Shown here: one piece after another, positions 58,379-64,000 of the stretch
Layout of the letters: the number at the start of each line of letters is the position of its first letter
How positions within the stretch are numbered: position 1 is the stretch's first letter
DNA from: Aerobium sp039839275
Lineage (GTDB): Bacteria; Pseudomonadota; Alphaproteobacteria; Rhizobiales; Rhizobiaceae
DNA length: 64,000 nt
Direction: 5' to 3'
Assembly: GCF_039839275.1 (NCBI RefSeq)
Contig: NZ_JBDOQP010000001.1
Location: 248,001-312,000, forward strand
The notes under the pieces: model-generated
Told to the model about the DNA's origin: nothing
Seen by the model: only the letters and a program-made list of their open reading frames with translations
Database searches by the model: none
Position numbers and translations under genes: made by a program

Positions 58379-59233
58379 ATGTTGCGGACCAAGCGTCAGG
58401 CGATGAAGTTCGTCCAAGCAGTGAGCCCTTATGCGGTTTCGACCTTGCGTCGCGAAAACCGAAGTTACCGGGCTCACGGACATGACGGTGACAACGTCGA
58501 TGCGGTCATCGCCTCCTACAACATCCATAAGGCCGTGGGTCTCGACCGGCGCTTCGATCCAAGCCGGATCATATCGGTCATCCGCGAGATCGATGCCGAC
58601 GTGATCGCGATCCAGGAAGCCAACCAGCGCTTTGGCGCACGGGCCTGCCTGCTCGACCTCGGCAATCTCGAACGCGAATGCGGCCTCGTACCGGTGCCGC
58701 TGGAGGAAGAAGGACAAAAACACGGCTGGCACGGCAACCTGATCCTGTTTCGCAATGGCGAGGTGACCGACGCACATCGTCTCGACCTGCCCGGGGTCGA
58801 ACCACGCGGCGCCATGATGATCGACCTGACCCTCAAATCCGGACCCCTGCGCATCATCGCCGCGCATCTCGGCCTCTTGCGGCGATGCCGCGAACAGCAG
58901 GTCGAAACGCTGGTCCGGCTGGCCGAACCAGCGGATGGGCGTCCGACACTGTTGATGGGTGACCTGAACGAATGGCGCCTGGGCTCGCGCTCGGCGCTCA
59001 AGGGGCTTGAGCCGACATTCGGCCCGCTCCACGCGACGATACCCAGCTTTCCTTCACGCTTTCCTCTGCTGCCGCTTGATCGCGTGCTGGCGAAGCCGCA
59101 CAATCTGATCTCAAGTGTGGAACTGCACGACACGCCGCTCGCGCGGATCGCCTCCGATCACCTGCCGATCAAGGCAGGCATCAGATTGGCCGAGGCCGAT
59201 CGCGTCAGACAGGACCTCGATGCAGTCGCCTGA
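58379..59233 (+). CDS. Endonuclease/exonuclease/phosphatase (EEP) family protein
   Basis: Metal-dependent phosphohydrolase of the DNase I/AP-endonuclease fold, 284 residues. Motifs in order are VIASYNIHKAVGLDRRF with the Asn, VIAIQEAN with the metal-binding Glu, LRIIAAHLGLLRRCREQQVE with the catalytic His, LLMGDLNEWRLGS with Asp and Asn, and the C-terminal IASDHLPIKAGI with the DH pair. All active-site positions are present. The start at 58379 has AGGAG 14 bases upstream; the ATG at 58403 is the alternative. The substrate may be DNA, phospholipid or inositol phosphate. It precedes a small HTH gene by 20 bases. Confidence 0.87.
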   Translation: MLRTKRQAMKFVQAVSPYAVSTLRRENRSYRAHGHDGDNVDAVIASYNIHKAVGLDRRFDPSRIISVIREIDADVIAIQEANQRFGARACLLDLGNLERECGLVPVPLEEEGQKHGWHGNLILFRNGEVTDAHRLDLPGVEPRGAMMIDLTLKSGPLRIIAAHLGLLRRCREQQVETLVRLAEPADGRPTLLMGDLNEWRLGSRSALKGLEPTFGPLHATIPSFPSRFPLLPLDRVLAKPHNLISSVELHDTPLARIASDHLPIKAGIRLAEADRVRQDLDAVA

Positions 59234-59253
59234 CGAGGGGGAGGGAACGGCAA

Positions 59254-59556
59254 ATGATGATCACGGGTGCCCAATGCCGGGCAGGGCGTGCGCTCGCGGA
59301 GCTTTCGCGCGAGGTTCTAGCGAAACTCTGCGGTGTCGAGGAGACCATTATTGAACGCTTCGAACGACAACTGGCCGTGCCCGATGATACCGTCATTGCC
59401 GGAATTGCCAGCGGCCTCGAAGAAGCCGGTATCGTCTTCATTCCGGAAAATGGCGGCGGAGTCGGTGTCCGATTGAAGTTCAACGCTTCCGAGACGAAGC
59501 GATTGTCGACCCTTGAGGGAGAGGGCGGCCGCGCCGCACTCGACGACGTACCGTGA
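59254..59556 (+). CDS. Small helix-turn-helix (XRE-like) protein
   Basis: A 100-residue protein with an N-terminal helix-turn-helix (about 5-55): QCRAGRALAELSREVLAKLC, then VEETIIERFERQLAVPDDTV. It continues with the AGIVFIPENGGGVGVRLKF ending common to small rhizobial regulators. A strong purine-rich SD (GAGGGGGAGGGAA) precedes the twin ATGs. Its end overlaps a long upstream in-frame extension of the MFS gene, but the likely MFS start lies 55 bases beyond, so the genes do not overlap. It may regulate the exporter next to it. Confidence 0.8.
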   Translation: MMITGAQCRAGRALAELSREVLAKLCGVEETIIERFERQLAVPDDTVIAGIASGLEEAGIVFIPENGGGVGVRLKFNASETKRLSTLEGEGGRAALDDVP

Positions 59557-59611
59557 GGCGTGCCGCCCGCCCGCCCTTTGTGCCGATCGAGATAGCGGGC
59601 ACCCGACAATC

Positions 59612-61261
59612 GTGACCGCCGCCGCCAACCTGCCGCCGCTCGCCCCGTTCCGCCACGCGGTCTTCCGCTCGATCTGGTTCGCCAGCCTGGCCTCCAATTT
59701 CGGCTCGTTGATCCAGACCGTCGGCGCGGCATGGATGATGACGCTGATCTCCAGTTCAGCGGACATGGTTGCGCTGGTTCAGGCTTCCACAGCGCTGCCG
59801 ATCATGCTGTTCTCGCTGATCTCGGGTGCGATCGCGGACAATTTCAACCGCCGGCACGTGATGCTCATCGCCCAATGCTTCATGCTGGTCGTATCGGTGC
59901 TCCTTGCTGCGACGGCGTATCTGGACCTGATGACGCCGTGGCTGTTGCTCGTCTTCACCTTCCTGATCGGCAGCGGTACGGCGCTAAACAATCCGTCGTG
60001 GCAGGCCTCGGTCGGCGACATGGTTCCGCGGTCTGACCTGCCGGCGGCGGTCGCGCTGAACAGCATGAGCTTCAACCTGACCCGAAGCGTCGGGCCGGCG
60101 ATTGGTGGTGCGATCGTGGCTGCCTTCGGCGCCGCGGCCGCCTTCGCCATAAACGCGATGAGCTACCTCGCCATCATCGCCGTGCTGGTTCGCTGGAAGC
60201 CGCCGGCGAGCACCAACACCCTGCCACGCGAAACGCTGGGTCTGGCGATCGTTGCCGGGCTTCGCTACATCGTGATGTCCCCGAATCTCGAGAAGGTCTT
60301 GCTGCGCGGCTGTGTCTTCGGCTTCTCGGTGATATCCGTCGTTGCCTTGCTGCCGCTCGTGGCGCGCGATCTGCTCGACGGGGGCGCGCTGCTCTATGGT
60401 GTGCTATTCGGGGCCTTCGGCATCGGTGCCGTGGTCGGCGCGTTGGCGACCGGCTCCATCCGTGAAAAGTTTTCAACGGAATGGATCGTTCGGCTTTCTT
60501 TCTGCGGTTTCGCGATTTGCGCGCTGACCGTTGCGGCGAGCCCCGTCGCCTGGTTGACTTTCCTGGCTCTGCTCGTCGGCGGCGGCTGCTGGGTGATCGC
60601 CCTTTCGCTGTTCAACATCACGGTCCAAATGTCGACGCCACGCTGGGTGGTGGGACGTGCGCTATCGCTTTACCAGACGGCCGTCTTCGGCGGGATGGCT
60701 CTCGGTGGCTGGATCTGGGGCCTGGCGGCGGAGTCCTATGGTCCCGCCATCGCCCTGTGGATCGCGGCCACCGTGATGATCGTCGGAGCCGCGCTCGGCA
60801 TGGTGCCGCGGCTGGCCCTGCCGGCGCTCGCGTCGCTCAATCTCGACCCGCTCAACCGCTGGAAGGAACCGCGCGTCGAGCTCGACATCAAGCCTCGCAG
60901 CGGGCCGGTCAAGATCATGATCGAGTATGTGATCCGTGAAGAACGCGTGCCGGAATTCATGGAAATCATGGCCGAGCGCCGACGCATCCGCAAGCGCGAC
61001 GGCGCGCGGCGCTGGAGCCTGATGCGCGACATGGAGCATCCGGAACATTGGGTGGAGAGCTACCACCTCCCCACCTGGCTCGAATATGTGCGCCACAACC
61101 AGCGCATGACGCATGCCGATGCGATCGTCGGCGACAGCATTCGCCAGCTTCATTCGGGTTCGGAACCGCCGCGCGTGTGGCGGATGATCGAACGTCCGAC
61201 AAACCGGCATGCTTCGGACGGCCAGCCGAAGGGAATGATCGACCTCCACCAGCAGGGGTGA
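59612..61261 (+). CDS. MFS exporter (EntS/MFS_3 type) with C-terminal ABM-like domain
   Basis: Inner-membrane exporter of 549 residues if the GTG at 59612 is used. About 12 membrane helices fill residues 15-415 (ASNFGSLIQTVGAAWMMTLI at the first, with DNFNRRHVMLIAQCF as the loop 2-3 motif). A cytoplasmic C-terminal domain of about 130 residues follows: VKIMIEYVIREERVPEFMEI, EHPEHWVESYHLPTWLEYVR, HNQRMTHADAIVGDSIRQLH. The latter resembles antibiotic-biosynthesis-monooxygenase (dimeric ferredoxin-like) folds. The substrate is unknown. No SD is evident before the GTG. Confidence 0.85.
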   Translation: MTAAANLPPLAPFRHAVFRSIWFASLASNFGSLIQTVGAAWMMTLISSSADMVALVQASTALPIMLFSLISGAIADNFNRRHVMLIAQCFMLVVSVLLAATAYLDLMTPWLLLVFTFLIGSGTALNNPSWQASVGDMVPRSDLPAAVALNSMSFNLTRSVGPAIGGAIVAAFGAAAAFAINAMSYLAIIAVLVRWKPPASTNTLPRETLGLAIVAGLRYIVMSPNLEKVLLRGCVFGFSVISVVALLPLVARDLLDGGALLYGVLFGAFGIGAVVGALATGSIREKFSTEWIVRLSFCGFAICALTVAASPVAWLTFLALLVGGGCWVIALSLFNITVQMSTPRWVVGRALSLYQTAVFGGMALGGWIWGLAAESYGPAIALWIAATVMIVGAALGMVPRLALPALASLNLDPLNRWKEPRVELDIKPRSGPVKIMIEYVIREERVPEFMEIMAERRRIRKRDGARRWSLMRDMEHPEHWVESYHLPTWLEYVRHNQRMTHADAIVGDSIRQLHSGSEPPRVWRMIERPTNRHASDGQPKGMIDLHQQG

Positions 61262-61275
61262 GCCCTGCGGTTCGA

Positions 61276-62748
61276 TCAGGTGCCGCAGAAGGTCGCCAGC
61301 ACGCGCTCCTCGTCGCGCGGCGGCTGGGCATAGCGCTCGTTCCCCGGCTGCTCGTCGAACGGGTTGGCAAGCACGGCCACAAGCTGTTCGAAAGGCGCGA
61401 AGTCGCCGCTTTCGGTGGCTGCCTTGATGACTTCCTCGACACGATGGTTGCGGGCGATGTATCGCGGGTTCGTCGCACGCATGATCGCAGCGCGTTCGGT
61501 TTGATGCTCCGGTTCCCGCGCCAGGCGATCGCGCCAGCGCGCGGCCCAGTCGTCGAATGAAGTGGGGTCTATGAAGTGGTCGCGCGCGCGCGCCTTTCCT
61601 TCCGGTGCGTCGAGCTCGTTGGCGAGGTCCCGGAAGGTGAGCGTGAAGTCCGCGCCGTTCTGCGCCATTCGTTCGAGCAGGTCCGCGGCCAGCGCCATAT
61701 CTTCTCCCTGCTCGGTGAGAAGTCCCAGCTTGCGGCGTATGCCGGCGTGAAACGCCGTCTCGTATCGCTGCTGGAACGTCCCCAGCACTGCCTGCGCTTC
61801 TTCCAGCGCCGCATCGCCTTCGCCGATGATCGGAAGCAGCGCCTCGGCGAGGCGCGCAAGGTTCCAGACCGCGATGCGTGGCTGGTTGACATAGGCGTAG
61901 CGTCCCGCGTGGTCGATGGAACTGAACACGGTGGACGGGTGGTAGCTGTCCATGAAGGCGCAGGGACCATAGTCGATCGTCTCGCCCGAAATGGTCATGT
62001 TGTCGGTATTCATCACCCCGTGGATGAAGCCGACGAGCATCCAGCGTGCGATCAGTTCCGCCTGGGCCGCGACCACCGCGTCGAGCAGGCCGAGATATCG
62101 CGCTTCCTTGTCGGCGAGATGTGGATAGTGACGGTCGATGGCATAGTCCGCCAGTGTCCTCAGTCCTTCGACATCGCCGCGTACAGCGAGATACTGGAAG
62201 GTGCCGACACGGAGGTGGCTGGCTGCCACGCGCGCCATTATGGCGCCGGGTAGCCGCGTTTCGCGATAGACCGCTTCGCCCGTGGTGACGGCCGCCAGCG
62301 TGCGCGTCGTAGGGATGCCCAGCGCATGCATCGCTTCGCTGACGATATATTCGCGCAGGATCGGACCGAGGGCCGCGCGCCCGTCGCCGTTGCGCGAAAA
62401 GCGGGTCGGTCCCGAGCCCTTGAGCTGGATATCGCGTCGGTGACCCTCACGGTCTACGACTTCGCCGATCAGAAGCGCGCGTCCATCCCCGAGTTGCGGC
62501 ACGAAATTGCCGAACTGATGTCCCGCATAGGCCTGCGCGAGCGGGCGAATACCCTGGGGGAAGCGATTGCCAGCCAGCATCGCGACGCCTTCTTCGCTCG
62601 CGAGGTCGTCCGGATCGAGCCCCAGCTCATGCGCAAGCGACACATTGAGCTTGATGAGCATTGGGGCCGCGACCGGCGACGGGGCGGTGAAGGCGTAGAA
62701 CCGCTCGGGCAAGTCCGCATATGTGTTTTCGATGCGTAGCGTGTGCAT
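61276..62748 (-). CDS. selO: Protein adenylyltransferase SelO (YdiU/UPF0061)
   Basis: Pseudokinase-fold enzyme that AMPylates Ser, Thr and Tyr, linked to redox homeostasis. The ATG at 62748 gives 489 residues (family about 480), starting HTLRIENTYADLPERFYAFT. Motifs are AYAGHQFGNFVPQLGDGRAL, RDIQLKGSGPTRFSRNGDGR, LREYIVSEAMHALGIPTTRT, GFIHGVMNTDNMTISGETID and YGPCAFMDSYHPSTVFSSID, all conserved in SelO. It is convergent with the MFS gene (14 bases) and divergent from hpaF. Confidence 0.95.
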   Translation of the reverse strand: MHTLRIENTYADLPERFYAFTAPSPVAAPMLIKLNVSLAHELGLDPDDLASEEGVAMLAGNRFPQGIRPLAQAYAGHQFGNFVPQLGDGRALLIGEVVDREGHRRDIQLKGSGPTRFSRNGDGRAALGPILREYIVSEAMHALGIPTTRTLAAVTTGEAVYRETRLPGAIMARVAASHLRVGTFQYLAVRGDVEGLRTLADYAIDRHYPHLADKEARYLGLLDAVVAAQAELIARWMLVGFIHGVMNTDNMTISGETIDYGPCAFMDSYHPSTVFSSIDHAGRYAYVNQPRIAVWNLARLAEALLPIIGEGDAALEEAQAVLGTFQQRYETAFHAGIRRKLGLLTEQGEDMALAADLLERMAQNGADFTLTFRDLANELDAPEGKARARDHFIDPTSFDDWAARWRDRLAREPEHQTERAAIMRATNPRYIARNHRVEEVIKAATESGDFAPFEQLVAVLANPFDEQPGNERYAQPPRDEERVLATFCGT

Positions 62749-62828
62749 GGTAGCTTCATCCTGTCCTTCGCCTACAGATAGGATGCCGCTGCCGCGAGGA
62801 CTACCCGTTGACGTCGGGTTCAATTTTA

Positions 62829-62842
62829 TTTAACAAGTTAAA
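62829..62842. promoter_or_regulatory. Palindrome before the hpa genes, possible MarR-type operator
   Basis: TTTAACAAGTTAAA: 6-base inverted arms with a 2-base spacer, 22 bases before the GTG of hpaF and just upstream of its SD. MarR-type HpaR repressors control homoprotocatechuate genes in other bacteria and bind AT-rich inverted repeats, so this is a candidate operator. Confidence 0.4.
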
Positions 62843-62864
62843 GAAATACGACAGGGAGGCATAA

Positions 62865-63251
62865 GTGCCGCACTTCACTTTCGAATACTCGGCAAATCTT
62901 GACGATCAGATCGACGTACAGGGCCTGTGCGATGCGACGCTTGAAGCCGCGCTCGCGACCGGCCTTTTCGAAGTCGGCGCCGTGCGTGTCCGTGCGATAC
63001 GGTGTGACCATTATGCCATTGCCGATCGTCTTGCGCAAAATGCTTTTCTCGACCTGTCGATCCGGGTCGGTGCCGGGCGCTCGCCCGAAGCGTGCAAGCA
63101 GGCCGGGGAGGCGGTGTTCGCGGCGGTTGCAGGCTACTGTGCGCATCTTCTCGAAGCGCCGCACTTCGCCATGTCGGTCGAGTTGCGCGAGATCAATGCC
63201 GCGCTGAGCTGGAAGCGCAATGCGATGCATGCGCGCTTGCGCGGTTCCTGA
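62865..63251 (+). CDS. hpaF: 5-carboxymethyl-2-hydroxymuconate isomerase
   Basis: Tautomerase-superfamily enzyme of the homoprotocatechuate meta-cleavage route, isomerising 5-carboxymethyl-2-hydroxymuconate. The GTG at 62865, with GGGAGG six bases before it, gives 128 residues. The catalytic N-terminal Pro is present (PHFTFEYSANLDDQIDVQ), and ALATGLFEVGAVRVRAIRCD and FLDLSIRVGAGRSPEACKQA are typical of HpcD/HpaF. It is the first plus-strand gene after the divergent selO, with hpaE nine bases downstream. Confidence 0.92.
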   Translation: MPHFTFEYSANLDDQIDVQGLCDATLEAALATGLFEVGAVRVRAIRCDHYAIADRLAQNAFLDLSIRVGAGRSPEACKQAGEAVFAAVAGYCAHLLEAPHFAMSVELREINAALSWKRNAMHARLRGS

Positions 63252-63260
63252 GGAGCGACC

Positions 63261-64000
63261 ATGGCGGATCTTGAAGTCAATCTTGACAAGGCAGCAAGCT
63301 ATCTGGCGCGCTTCCGCGACGAGGGCGTGAAGAACCAGATCGCCGGCAGCGCGGTGGATGCCGCGGATGGCTCCACCTTCGAAACGATCTCACCGGTCGA
63401 CCTCAAGCCGCTCGCGAAGGTCGCGCACGGAAGGGCAGAGGATATCGACCGCGCCGCCAAGGCAGCCAGGGCGGCATTCCCCGACTGGGCGCGCATGGAT
63501 GGAGACAAGCGCAAGAAACTCCTGCACCGCATTGCCGATGCGATCGTCGAACGGGCCGAGGAGATTGCATTTGTTGAGTGCATGGACACCGGTCAGGCGT
63601 TGAAGTTCATGTCCAAGGCCGCCTTGCGCGGCGCCGAGAATTTCCGCTTCTTCGCCGACCGCGCACCCGAGGCACGAGACGGCAAGGCGCTGCATGGGCC
63701 GGGCCAGGTCAACATCACGACGCGCGTGCCGATCGGTCCCGTCGGCATCATCACGCCGTGGAACACACCGTTCATGCTGTCGACATGGAAGATCGCGCCG
63801 GCGCTGGCTGCCGGCTGCACGGTCGTTCACAAGCCCGCCGAGCTCTCGCCGCTGACGGCGCGGCTGCTCGTCGAGATCGCAGAGGGTGCAGGGCTTCCTG
63901 CCGGCGTCTGGAACCTGGTCAACGGTTTCGGAGACGAGGCTGGCAAGGCACTCACGGAGCATCCTGATATCAAGGCGATCGGGTTTGTCGGCGAAAGCCG
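63261..64000 (+). CDS. hpaE: 5-carboxymethyl-2-hydroxymuconate semialdehyde dehydrogenase, N-terminal part (cut by window end)
   Basis: NAD-dependent aldehyde dehydrogenase of the homoprotocatechuate pathway. The frame starts at the ATG at 63261, with SD GAGGAG, and stays open to the window end, giving about 246 residues. Aldehyde-dehydrogenase features are the cofactor-site segments GPVGIITPWNTPFMLSTWKI and CTVVHKPAELSPLTARLLVE, and AGVWNLVNGFGDEAGKAL. The N-terminal ISPVDLKPLAKVAHGRAED agrees with HpaE/HpcC. The catalytic Cys and Glu lie beyond the edge. Its coupling to hpaF supports this choice among aldehyde dehydrogenases. Confidence 0.9.
   Translation, partial: MADLEVNLDKAASYLARFRDEGVKNQIAGSAVDAADGSTFETISPVDLKPLAKVAHGRAEDIDRAAKAARAAFPDWARMDGDKRKKLLHRIADAIVERAEEIAFVECMDTGQALKFMSKAALRGAENFRFFADRAPEARDGKALHGPGQVNITTRVPIGPVGIITPWNTPFMLSTWKIAPALAAGCTVVHKPAELSPLTARLLVEIAEGAGLPAGVWNLVNGFGDEAGKALTEHPDIKAIGFVGES

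Overview
The window reads as a chromosomal segment of a GC-rich alphaproteobacterium of the Hyphomicrobiales (Rhizobiales), most like the Phyllobacteriaceae/Brucella side of the order. The grounds are lineage-specific flagellar genes: the LuxR-type pair VisN/VisR, the orphan OmpR-type regulator Rem (FtcR in Brucella), the periplasmic motor proteins MotC and MotE, FliK of the MotD type, and several tandem flagellins. The genus cannot be fixed from sequence reading alone. No rRNA, tRNA, CRISPR array, insertion sequence or prophage was seen.

Positions 1-31860 are one flagellar supercluster. On the minus strand, read from right to left: a DUF1217 repeat protein, flgF, fliI, a PilP/GspC-like membrane protein, flgB, flgC, fliE, flgG, flgA, flgI, motE, flgH, fliL, fliP; then three flagellin genes with their own leaders and, for two of them, strong terminators; then fliF, a FliH-like gene, motB, motC, fliK (motD), a lytic transglycosylase, rem, flgE and the start of flgK, which runs off the left edge. 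Divergent from these, on the plus strand, is motA-fliM-fliN-fliG-flhB plus an unknown 146-residue gene, facing the master-regulator operon visN-visR. VisNR would be the top of the cascade, Rem the second tier and the flagellins the last tier.

Positions 32195-44914 are a surface-glycan locus: a WecG/TagA-type glycosyltransferase, a divergent Gfo/Idh/MocA oxidoreductase, a CDP-deoxyhexose set (rfbF, rfbG, an RmlC-type epimerase, a C-methyltransferase), a hexapeptide acyltransferase, a second methyltransferase, an NAD-dependent epimerase, a family-2 glycosyltransferase, and a TPR plus SPINDLY/OGT-type (GT41) protein glycosyltransferase. Part of this locus (about 38.5-42.6 kb) is visibly AT-richer than its surroundings. 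The GT41 gene beside the flagellar cluster raises the possibility of flagellin glycosylation, comparable to Caulobacter FlmG.

Positions 44950-52998 hold a nitrogen-compound locus: a PotABCD-type ABC transporter sandwiched between a nitrilase-family amidohydrolase and an agmatinase/guanidinobutyrase-family ureohydrolase, divergent from a LysR regulator that is translationally coupled to a class I/II aminotransferase. Positions 53005-57972 are a complete branched-chain 2-oxoacid dehydrogenase operon (E1 alpha, E1 beta, E2, E3). Positions 58379-62748 hold an EEP-family phosphohydrolase, a small HTH protein, an MFS exporter fused to a monooxygenase-like C-terminal domain, and the AMPylase SelO. 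The right edge starts a homoprotocatechuate meta-cleavage operon (hpaF, hpaE, the latter cut by the window end).
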